28,147 nucleotides of DNA. Origin: CAZNYG01 sp964577205 (GTDB taxonomy: Bacteria > Elusimicrobiota > Endomicrobiia > Endomicrobiales > CAIRNS01). The DNA lies in contig CAZNYG010000026.1 in assembly GCA_964577205.1 (NCBI GenBank), positions 1-28,147 of the forward strand, read 5' to 3'. Below, one piece after another: positions 15,553 to 22,399 of this stretch (the stretch's first letter is position 1; every line of letters begins with the position of its first letter). Made by a program: the position numbers and the translations under genes. Below the pieces are notes generated by a model, which was given only the letters and a program-made list of their open reading frames with translations, was not told the origin of the DNA and did no database searches.

Positions 15553-17367
15553 ATGTTCATCGCGCTCCTTCTGCTGTTGTTCACCGGCCTCGCGGTCGCC
15601 GTGCTTCCGGCACGTCTGCGTCCGCTTGCCCACTATGCCTCGCTGGCGGCAGCGGCGGCCTCGCTGGCGCTTTCCGTCCTTGGCGCCGGGACACGGCTGT
15701 TCAGCGACATGCCGCTTCCCATATTCGCCGTCCGTCCGATAAGCTCCCTGATCTGCGTAGGATGCGCTTTTTATCTGACGCTCACCATCGTCTATTCGCG
15801 GCGTTACGCCGAATTCATCCGGCAGCCGGGCAGGTTTTACGGGTATCTTCTGGTCTGCGCCGCTTTTTCCATGAGCGCCGCGCTCAGCAGGGATCTTTGC
15901 GCGCTTATAGTTTTCTGGGGATTGTCCGGCCTGATGCTTTTCCTTCTGGCGGACCTCGCTCCCGCCGCCGCGGCCAGCGCGAAGAAGGCGCTCGTGTTCA
16001 TCGGCGGGACTGACGCACTCATGATACTGGGCGCGGCTATTATCTGGTCGAGGACCGGGACCACCGACATGTCCGCCATCCACCTCGCGTTAGGCGGGGG
16101 GCCGGGCATTGACACGTTCGCCTTCCTCTGCCTTCTCTGCGCGGCGCTCGCCAAGATGGGCGGTTTCCCGTTCCACACCTGGGTGCCCGACTACGCCCGC
16201 GATGTACCGTTGAATATCAGCGCTTTCCTGCCGGCATCGCTTGACAAACTGCTGGGCATCTTCCTTCTTCTCGAGATAACCAGCCGTCTCTTTGTTCCGA
16301 GCCACGCGATGGCGGTCGTGCTCGCGGTCATCGCCGTCATCACGATACTGGCGGGCGCGGCAATGGCGCTGGTGCAGAATGACGCGCGCCAGCTCCTTGC
16401 CTATTCGACGATATCGCAGGTCGGGTATGTCATCGCGGGCGCGGCCTGCGCTTCGCCGCTCGGGATAGTCGCGGCCCTCTTCCATACCGTCAACCACACT
16501 CTTTACAAGGCCAACCTCTTTTTCGCCGCCGGCGCGGTCGAATACCGCGTAGGAAGCACAGGATTCGAGAACGGCGGGCTCGCGCGCAAAATGCCGCTGA
16601 CCTTTGCCATATGCCTGATATCTTCGCTGGCGATCGCCGGTGTCCCGCCGCTGAACGGCTTCTCGTCAAAATGGATGACGTACCAAGCTCTGTTCCAGCG
16701 CATTTCCCTGCCGGGGAATGATACCGCGACTGGCATCGTATTCCTTATCGTCCTCGCGGGAGCGTTTTTCGGTTCCGCGCTCACTCTCGCGAGCTTTTTC
16801 AAGCTTCTCCATTCCCTTTTCCTGGGTGAAACGCCGAAAAAGTTCCAGAAAGAGGACGCGCCGCGCGAAATGCTCTGGCCAATGGCGTTGCTCGCGTCCC
16901 TCTGCGTCATCATCGGCCTTTTTCCCGGCGCGGTCATGGTCCGCAGCCTGCTGATACCCGTTCTTAAGGATTACGGGGTGCTTCCCTCCGCCGCCCTTGT
17001 TCCCGGGCCGGTCGCCGGGCCAGCAATGGGACTGCTGTTCGGCGGACTTATCGCAGGAGCTGCCATTGTCGCCGCTAAACGACTGCGCTTCAGTTACCGG
17101 ACCGACGCCCCGTTCACCGGCGGAGAACTTCTTGAAGAAAACGCCCGCGCGTCGGGAGCGGATTTCTACCGGACGGTTTCGGACATGGGCCTGCTGCGCA
17201 CCTTCTACCGGCTGGCTGAAGAAAAGGCATTCGATATCTATAAGCAGGGCGCCCGCGCGCTCCTCGCGGCCGGCTGCGCTGTTTCACGGGCTCACAACGG
17301 CAGCCTGAGGACTTATTTACTTTATTTCCTGCTGGGCTTCGCCATAATGTTTGGCATGGTTTTTTAA
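15553..17367 (+). CDS. NuoL/HyfB-like proton (or Na+) translocating antiporter subunit
   Basis: This 604-residue polytopic membrane protein has the core motif KMGGFPFHTWVPDYARDVP with a broken-helix region, and FHTVNHTLYKANLFFAAGAVEYRVG, both hallmarks of the proton_antipo_M family. A large C-terminal extension resembles NuoL/HyfB, with a soluble loop (about 500-570) before a final helix. It would form one ion channel of the complex. It is one of two large antiporter-like subunits in the operon; the other, at 18615, is MrpD-like. The position directly after the catalytic subunit resembles MBS/Mbh-type clusters with duplicated antiporter subunits. Confidence 0.9.
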   Translation: MFIALLLLLFTGLAVAVLPARLRPLAHYASLAAAAASLALSVLGAGTRLFSDMPLPIFAVRPISSLICVGCAFYLTLTIVYSRRYAEFIRQPGRFYGYLLVCAAFSMSAALSRDLCALIVFWGLSGLMLFLLADLAPAAAASAKKALVFIGGTDALMILGAAIIWSRTGTTDMSAIHLALGGGPGIDTFAFLCLLCAALAKMGGFPFHTWVPDYARDVPLNISAFLPASLDKLLGIFLLLEITSRLFVPSHAMAVVLAVIAVITILAGAAMALVQNDARQLLAYSTISQVGYVIAGAACASPLGIVAALFHTVNHTLYKANLFFAAGAVEYRVGSTGFENGGLARKMPLTFAICLISSLAIAGVPPLNGFSSKWMTYQALFQRISLPGNDTATGIVFLIVLAGAFFGSALTLASFFKLLHSLFLGETPKKFQKEDAPREMLWPMALLASLCVIIGLFPGAVMVRSLLIPVLKDYGVLPSAALVPGPVAGPAMGLLFGGLIAGAAIVAAKRLRFSYRTDAPFTGGELLEENARASGADFYRTVSDMGLLRTFYRLAEEKAFDIYKQGARALLAAGCAVSRAHNGSLRTYLLYFLLGFAIMFGMVF

Positions 17368-17382
17368 TAACAGCGTTCTCAT

Positions 17383-17892
17383 ATGACTTTATTACGCGTA
17401 TTCATTATCTTCATGATCGTCGCGGCCATCGTCGCGGTGAGGTCACGGCACCTGATCTCCTCCGTCATCGGGATCGGCACGGTGGGGTTGTGCCTTATGC
17501 TTTCGTTCCTGCTGCTGCGCGCCCCGGACCTCGCGATCATTCTTCTTATCGTCGAAATAGTGACACTTTCGGCTGTCGTCCATATTACGTCCAGGGAAGA
17601 CGACACTCCTTTTTCCACGCGCGACATTCTGCCCGCGGCCGCGGTAACCGTTCTTCTGCTTGTCCTTGCCGCCGTGGCGTGGAAGGCGCTGGAGTTCCTG
17701 CCATCCTTCGGCGCAGGATATCCGCCGGCAGCCACCGCGATGCCCGCTGGACATCCCGGGCCGCTCAATCTGGTTACGGTACTTGCCGCGGGTTCCCGCA
17801 GCCTGGATTCGATAGGAGCTGTAGCCGTACTGTGCGCGGTGGCCGCCGGGTCTTTCCTTATGCTGGGTAAGAACAGGGGAACCAAACGATGA
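17383..17892 (+). CDS. Fused MbhD-MbhE subunit (C-terminal part of MrpA)
   Basis: This 169-residue membrane protein has two parts. The first 70 or so residues (SSVIGIGTVGLCLMLSFLLL followed by RAPDLAIILLIVEI) match the DUF4040/MbhD domain. After residue 80, AWKALEFLPSFG and NLVTVLAAGSRSLDSIGAV resemble MbhE, the segment at the end of MrpA. In Pyrococcus Mbh these are two genes; here they are one reading frame, as in the C-terminal end of MrpA. The domain split is my reading of motifs and less certain than the family. Confidence 0.8.
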   Translation: MTLLRVFIIFMIVAAIVAVRSRHLISSVIGIGTVGLCLMLSFLLLRAPDLAIILLIVEIVTLSAVVHITSREDDTPFSTRDILPAAAVTVLLLVLAAVAWKALEFLPSFGAGYPPAATAMPAGHPGPLNLVTVLAAGSRSLDSIGAVAVLCAVAAGSFLMLGKNRGTKR

Positions 17893-18287
17893 AAGGCATG
17901 TCGATCATCGCCCGCACCATTGTCCGTATCCTTGCCGGCCCGCTGTTCGTATTCGGCGGATACCTGATATTTCATTGTGACGAAAGCCACGGCATGGGAT
18001 TCGCCGGCGGCGTTATCACAGCTTTGGTGCTAATCCAGACCGTGCTCGCGTTCAGTAAAGACGGCGTCCCTGAAAAGCTGAGGAATTCCGGCATGTTCAC
18101 GGCCATGGCCGCGGCGCTGCTCGCGTTCGTCCTGTGCGGAGCCGCCGGGATCCTGTGGATGAGAAATATACCCTTCGGCGGGTTCGCCGTCCTGTTCAAT
18201 CTGCTGCTTTGCGCCGCCGCCGCCGCCGCCCTGCTCATCATATTCTCCGCGCTTTCCGGGTACTCTAAAAAGGAGGACCGCCGGTAA
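17889..18287 (+). CDS. Mrp-type antiporter subunit B (MnhB/MbhF)
   Basis: This 132-residue protein has four hydrophobic helices. ARTIVRILAGPLFVFGGYLI and SHGMGFAGGVITA are characteristic of MnhB, a small membrane subunit of Mrp Na+/H+ antiporters and of Mbh hydrogenases. The ATG overlaps the previous stop (ATGA), and AGGGGA lies upstream at about 17875. It is part of the sodium-handling module of the complex. Confidence 0.92.
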   Translation: MKGMSIIARTIVRILAGPLFVFGGYLIFHCDESHGMGFAGGVITALVLIQTVLAFSKDGVPEKLRNSGMFTAMAAALLAFVLCGAAGILWMRNIPFGGFAVLFNLLLCAAAAAALLIIFSALSGYSKKEDRR

Positions 18288-18622
18288 TGGATTACCTTTT
18301 GAGCCTTTTGCTTCTGGGCGTAGGGATCTACGCGGTGGCCGTGAAGCGCAACATACTTAAGATGATCATCGGTATCGCCATCATCGGTTATGCCGTCAAC
18401 CTGATAATAATCATCGCGGGTTACAGGAACGGTGCTGATGTCCCCATTGCGGGGACGGGAACGCCGGCTGTTGCGGTCGTCGATCCTCTGGCGCAGGCGC
18501 TGGTTCTCGCGAGCATAATTGTGAGCCTGTCGCTGGTAGTGCTCCTGGCGGTGATCGCTGTCCGGCTTTACGAAACTCACGGAACGCTCGACATCGAAAA
18601 GATAAGGGATCTTCATGGATAA
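18287..18622 (+). CDS. Mrp-type antiporter subunit C (MnhC/NuoK-like, MbhG)
   Basis: This 111-residue, three-helix protein is homologous to NuoK. KRNILKMIIGIAIIGYAVNL and the downstream DPLAQALVLASIIVSLSL are the typical MnhC/NuoK core. Its start shares a base with the mrpB-like stop (TAATG), preceded by a strong AAGGAGG at about 18269. It overlaps the following mrpD-like gene by 8 bp. Confidence 0.93.
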   Translation: MDYLLSLLLLGVGIYAVAVKRNILKMIIGIAIIGYAVNLIIIIAGYRNGADVPIAGTGTPAVAVVDPLAQALVLASIIVSLSLVVLLAVIAVRLYETHGTLDIEKIRDLHG

Positions 18623-20093
18623 CTGCCTGCCCCTGTTTATTCTGCTTCCTCTGGCCGCCGCCGCCGCGGTCTTTCTCGCGCGCGGCATCGGAGAACAGCT
18701 CAGGGACGTCCTGGTGTCCGTCGTCACGGGCAGCCTGTTCCTGTTATCCGTTCATTCGGCCTCAATAGTCAGCTGTTCGGGCATGAGCATTTTTCATGCC
18801 GGCGGGGGGAACCTGCTCGTCGCCGACGGTCTTTCGGTCTTTTTCCAGATCATCGTCAACCTGCTTCTCGCCGCGGTCACTGTATATTCCGCGGGATATA
18901 TCGCCGGCGCGGCCAAAACGCATTTTTACGGTATACTCCTTCTGCTTGCAGCGGGATTGAACGGGGTCATCCTCTCGGGCGACCTGTTCACGCTGTTCAT
19001 TTTCACCGAACTGTCCGTTATCCCGGCATACATACTTGTCGCTCTGCCGCTGAAAGGCGATAATTTCGAAGCGGCTTTCAAATACGGCGTTCTCGGCTCG
19101 CTGTCGTCACTTAGCATCCTTCTCGCGATCGCATTCATTTACGCTTATACCGGCACGCTTTCACTGGCGGGCATCGCGTCGCGCATGTCTTCCGGCGGCA
19201 ATCCGCTCGAGAACCTGGCCATAGTCCTTCTGATAGCGGGCTTCTCGCTGAAGGCGACACTTGTGCCCTTTCACGCCTGGGTGCCGGACGCCTACACCGC
19301 GGCCCCGTCTCCGGCGAGCGCGATCTTCTCAGGCGCCGTCAGCAAAGCGGCGGGGATCTATGTCATCCTCCGGCTCTCGTTCAACGTTTTCGGGATCAGC
19401 GCGCCGATCTTCGCCGCGTTCATGTGGCTCGGCGCGGCGTCGATCCTTATCGCCGTGATACTCGCGCTGTACCAGTGGGACATGAAGCGGCTTCTTGCAT
19501 ACCATTCGATAAGCCAGATCGGTTACGTCTTTCTCGGCATAGGTACCGGTTCTCCTCTGGGCATGCTGGGAGGACTTTTCCACCTGGCGAATCATTCCGT
19601 GTTCAAATCCCTGCTGTTCCTGAACGCCGGCAGTCTTGAACACGCCGCGGGGACGCGCGACCTGAAAGAGCTGGGCGGCGTCGCGCGGCGCATGCCGGTG
19701 ACCGGGGCGACGTCGTTGATCGCTTCTCTGTCCATATCCGGCATCCCGCCGCTGAACGGTTTCTGGAGCAAGCTGCTGATCATCGCGGGATGCGCGCAGG
19801 CCTCACGTTACGGGTTCGGCCTGGTAGCCGCCGGCGCAAGCATACTGACACTCGCGTCTTTCCTGAAGGTCCAGCGTTACGCTTTTCGCGGCCATCTTAA
19901 GGATACCCTGTCGCGGATAAACGAGGTGCCCGCCTCCATGCGTATCCCGATGATCGTTCTCGCGATCCTTTGCGCGGGCATGGGGCTGCTACTGCTCCCC
20001 GGCCTGGATATTTATTTCCTGTCGCCCGCGCTCAAGGCCCTGACCGGCGGGAAAGCCTACGCCGCCGCCGTGTCGAGAATGATAGTTCAGTGA
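18615..20093 (+). CDS. Mrp-type antiporter subunit D (MnhD/NuoN-like, MbhH)
   Basis: This 492-residue polytopic antiporter subunit forms the main ion channel of Mrp/Mbh complexes. FTELSVIPAYILVAL contains the conserved membrane Glu. LKATLVPFHAWVPDAYTAAP followed by SPASAIFSGAVSKAAGIYV carries the Lys and broken-helix region of proton_antipo_M, and HLANHSVFKSLLFLNAGSLE the His-rich helix. AAGGGA at about 18603 supports the start. It is followed by repeat F and then the MrpE-like gene. Confidence 0.94.
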   Translation: MDNCLPLFILLPLAAAAAVFLARGIGEQLRDVLVSVVTGSLFLLSVHSASIVSCSGMSIFHAGGGNLLVADGLSVFFQIIVNLLLAAVTVYSAGYIAGAAKTHFYGILLLLAAGLNGVILSGDLFTLFIFTELSVIPAYILVALPLKGDNFEAAFKYGVLGSLSSLSILLAIAFIYAYTGTLSLAGIASRMSSGGNPLENLAIVLLIAGFSLKATLVPFHAWVPDAYTAAPSPASAIFSGAVSKAAGIYVILRLSFNVFGISAPIFAAFMWLGAASILIAVILALYQWDMKRLLAYHSISQIGYVFLGIGTGSPLGMLGGLFHLANHSVFKSLLFLNAGSLEHAAGTRDLKELGGVARRMPVTGATSLIASLSISGIPPLNGFWSKLLIIAGCAQASRYGFGLVAAGASILTLASFLKVQRYAFRGHLKDTLSRINEVPASMRIPMIVLAILCAGMGLLLLPGLDIYFLSPALKALTGGKAYAAAVSRMIVQ

Positions 20094-20102
20094 TCACATA
20101 CT

Positions 20103-20149
20103 ATTTCATATTTCAAACTGCGAATTGCAGATTTAAAGATATTTGAAAT
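20103..20149. repeat. Short heptad-word repeat F (ATTTCAA type)
   Basis: ATTTCAT and ATTTCAA words from 20103 are followed by less regular AT-rich words. ATTTCAAA (20110-20117) is inverted at TTTGAAAT (20142-20149). It is smaller and more degenerate than the other elements. It fills most of the mrpD-mrpE gap, which would otherwise be expected to overlap or nearly so. Confidence 0.6.
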
Positions 20150-20168
20150 CCTTTTTATAAAGGTGCTT

Positions 20169-20663
20169 ATGACCCGTCGTGACTATTATCTTTTCACCCT
20201 TTTCCTGATGCTGTGGATCCTCCTTTCCTGGTCAGCCAGCCTGCGCGAGATCCTTGCAGGGGCATTCTTCGCGGCCGCCGGCGTGTTCATCATGCGCCCG
20301 ATAGGCGCCGCCCGCGGGGAAAAACCGAAGGAGAACATGCTTCGCCGGGCAGTCGAAGTCTCCGTCTTCGCCGCCGCCGTCCTGGGCGATCTTTTTCTAT
20401 CCTCGGCAAGGATCCTTGCGCGTTCTTTCTACCGCGTGCATTACAGTTCCACGCGCCAGACCATACATGTTACGCTGAAGGATGAAGCCGCGCTGACACT
20501 GCTGTCGCTCGCGATGACGCTTACGACCGACGCGGCTGTCATCGATACCGACCGCGCCTCCAGGCAGATCGACTGCTGGATGCTGAACGAACCCGGGGGC
20601 GCCGAAAGGACCGAACTGCTGATACGCCGTTATGAAACCATGTTGTCGCGGGTATTCGATTGA
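20169..20663 (+). CDS. Mrp-type antiporter subunit E (MnhE/MbhA)
   Basis: This 164-residue protein has N-terminal membrane helices and a C-terminal cytoplasmic domain. LFTLFLMLWILLSWSASLREI, then VHYSSTRQTIHV and LTLLSLAMTLTTDAAVIDTD, match the MnhE family, in which this LLxxxITLTPGT-like stretch is conserved. I start at ATG 20169, preceded by AAAGG; a GTG two codons earlier is possible. It is the first of three small Mrp subunits in the order E-F-G. Confidence 0.9.
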   Translation: MTRRDYYLFTLFLMLWILLSWSASLREILAGAFFAAAGVFIMRPIGAARGEKPKENMLRRAVEVSVFAAAVLGDLFLSSARILARSFYRVHYSSTRQTIHVTLKDEAALTLLSLAMTLTTDAAVIDTDRASRQIDCWMLNEPGGAERTELLIRRYETMLSRVFD

Positions 20664-20668
20664 TCATC

Positions 20669-21013
20669 ATGAAAATTAAAATTAACGCGCCTGCCGTTCA
20701 AGGAAGCCTTTTACTCGCCGTGATCGTCGCGGCCGTCGCCTGTGTCCCGGCGCTCAACGCGGCGATATGGATGTCCCTGCTATCGCTCGCGTTCGCCATC
20801 GGATTGGCCCGTCTGGCCGCGGGCCCCACGTCGCGGGACAGGGCCGTTGCGTTCAAGGTCCTGGGCATCCTCATCACGGGCTTCTGCGCCGTCCTTGCCA
20901 TCGTCACCGGCAAAGACCTGTACGTCGATATCGCCATCGCCTGGGCGCTGCAGGCGATGGTCGGCACGATGGTAATCGCCAAATTCCTCGAAGGGAAACG
21001 TTTCGATGAATAA
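20669..21013 (+). CDS. Mrp-type antiporter subunit F (MnhF/MbhB)
   Basis: This 114-residue three-helix membrane protein contains ARLAAGPTSRDRAVAFKVLG, equivalent to the family's RxxxGPTxxDRVVAxDxL motif, and DIAIAWALQAMVGTMVIAKF. The start is uncertain. A TTG at 20660 overlaps the mrpE-like stop and would add three residues; the ATG at 20669 is chosen although neither has a clear Shine-Dalgarno. It overlaps the next gene by 8 bp. Confidence 0.9.
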   Translation: MKIKINAPAVQGSLLLAVIVAAVACVPALNAAIWMSLLSLAFAIGLARLAAGPTSRDRAVAFKVLGILITGFCAVLAIVTGKDLYVDIAIAWALQAMVGTMVIAKFLEGKRFDE

Positions 21014-21317
21014 TATCGCCGGCTTCATCGCCTATTGTGCCGTTACCGCAGGAGTGGTGATCGACGTGTTCGCCGCCGTCGCGCTTTTCAGGTTCCGCGG
21101 CGTCGAACGCCGGCTTATCGCTTCCACACGGTTGATCACTCTCGGTACAGCGCTTATACTGGCGGGCGTCGCGATACGTTACGGCTTCACGCCCAGCGGC
21201 GTCAAGGCGCTCCTGTGCATCGCCTTCATACTCGTCAGTTCTCCGCTTGAAGCGCATGTGCTGCTGCGGGCTTTTGTCAACGGAAGGGAATCAAAAGGAA
21301 CGGAGAAAAAGCCATGA
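21006..21317 (+). CDS. Mrp-type antiporter subunit G (MnhG/MbhC)
   Basis: This 103-residue membrane protein of the MnhG family ends the Mrp module. AAVALFRFRGVERRLIASTRLITLGTAL contains the expected G-x-x-R-FxxxxxRLHA-like segment in diverged form, and the position after MrpF supports it. AAGGGAAA upstream gives a ribosome-binding site. It overlaps the next gene, a ferredoxin, by 4 bp. Confidence 0.85.
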   Translation: MNNIAGFIAYCAVTAGVVIDVFAAVALFRFRGVERRLIASTRLITLGTALILAGVAIRYGFTPSGVKALLCIAFILVSSPLEAHVLLRAFVNGRESKGTEKKP

Positions 21318-21931
21318 AATACCCCAAGCTCCGTGAATTGCGGGAAGCGTTCCGTTCCCTTTTCGGGAAGCCGGTCACTTCACGTTTTCCGCGTGAACGC
21401 CATACGCCCTTCACGGGATTCCGCGGCAAACCCGTGCCCGACGACAAGGAATGCGTAGGATGCGGCGCCTGCGCGAACGTCTGTCCCGCGCGCGCGATCG
21501 AGGTAAAAGAGGATCTCGGCGCAAACCCGCCTGTCCGCGAAGTGATCTGGCACTATGACCAGTGCATATACTGCGGCCAGTGCGAACGCTACTGTTCGAC
21601 GGAAAAAGGCGTTTCCCTTTCGCGGGAGTTCGACCTTTCCGTCTATGACCGATCGGCGCTCACCATGGGCCTTTCAAAGGAACTGGCCCGCTGCGAGGGG
21701 TGCGGCGAGATCATAGCGCCCCGGGCACAGTTGTTATGGCTGATCCGGCGCCTTGGCCCCCTGGCGTCAGGCAATTTCACCCTCCTGTATACCGCCCAGA
21801 AAGAGCTCAGGATCACAGACACGCCTCCGGGCGAACAGAGCATCGTCTCACGCGCCGGGCTCTACCGCGTCCTGTGCCCCAAATGCCGCCATACCGTCCT
21901 GGTATTCAACCAAACCGGTAAACAAACATAA
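21314..21931 (+). CDS. NuoI/HycF-like 2x[4Fe-4S] ferredoxin subunit (MbhN type)
   Basis: This 205-residue protein contains two [4Fe-4S] motifs, CVGCGACANVCP (about 49-60) and CIYCGQCERYC (about 84-94), that carry electrons from ferredoxin to the small subunit. A C-terminal extension has two CxxC pairs (CEGC near 129 and CPKC near 192) and may bind a zinc ion, as reported for HycF-type subunits. It closes the hydrogenase operon, with repeat G and hypA following. Its separation from the other catalytic-arm genes by the Mrp set differs from complex I order but matches Mbh, where MbhN is last. Confidence 0.92.
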   Translation: MKYPKLRELREAFRSLFGKPVTSRFPRERHTPFTGFRGKPVPDDKECVGCGACANVCPARAIEVKEDLGANPPVREVIWHYDQCIYCGQCERYCSTEKGVSLSREFDLSVYDRSALTMGLSKELARCEGCGEIIAPRAQLLWLIRRLGPLASGNFTLLYTAQKELRITDTPPGEQSIVSRAGLYRVLCPKCRHTVLVFNQTGKQT

Positions 21932-22032
21932 ACGGCGTTCATTAGTTCATTAATGTACTGCATGAAAATCAGAAACAATGCCGTCGCAGTAAACTAATGA
22001 ACCAATCAACATATGAACCAATGAACGCCGTT
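21931..22032. repeat. Heptad-word inverted repeat G (GTTCATT type)
   Basis: AACGGCGTTCATT (21931-21943) is an exact inverted copy of 22020-22032. Including the next seven bases, 19 of 20 positions match. Words are GTTCATT and AGTTCAT on the left, GTTCATT and GGTTCAT (reverse) on the right. Both arms reach the genes: the left touches the stop of the NuoI-like gene and the right ends 8 bp before the hypA ribosome-binding site (AAGGAG). Confidence 0.85.
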
Positions 22033-22051
22033 ATGCTTCAAAGGAGCATCT

Positions 22052-22399
22052 ATGCACGAACTCGGGATCGCCCAGGATTTCTGGGCTGTGATAAATAAAA
22101 ACGCTGAAGACAACGGCCTTGCGTCGATAACGAAGATAACGATCGTACTCGGTGAAGCCTCCGGCATCGAAGAGGATTTCCTCCGCCACTCCCTTAAAGA
22201 CCACATCCTTCCCGGCACCATCGGCAGGGACGCGGAGATCGTCATTGTGCCGGTCAAACTGGCGGCGCACTGCAACGCGTGCGGCAAACCTGTATCCCGG
22301 GAAGATATGAAAGGGCTGGCCTGCCCCCACTGCGGTTCCGGCGACATCACTATCGTATCGGGCAAGGAATCCCATGTCGAAAGCATCGAAGGGGAATAG
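22052..22399 (+). CDS. hypA: Hydrogenase nickel-insertion protein HypA
   Basis: HypA (115 residues) delivers nickel to the hydrogenase large subunit. The N-terminal MHE motif contains the nickel ligand His2. A zinc site is formed by CNAC (about 74-77) and CPHC (about 91-94). AAGGAG at 22041-22046 supports the start. Its usual GTPase partner HypB is not encoded next to it. The gene overlaps hypF by 26 bp. Confidence 0.95.
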   Translation: MHELGIAQDFWAVINKNAEDNGLASITKITIVLGEASGIEEDFLRHSLKDHILPGTIGRDAEIVIVPVKLAAHCNACGKPVSREDMKGLACPHCGSGDITIVSGKESHVESIEGE

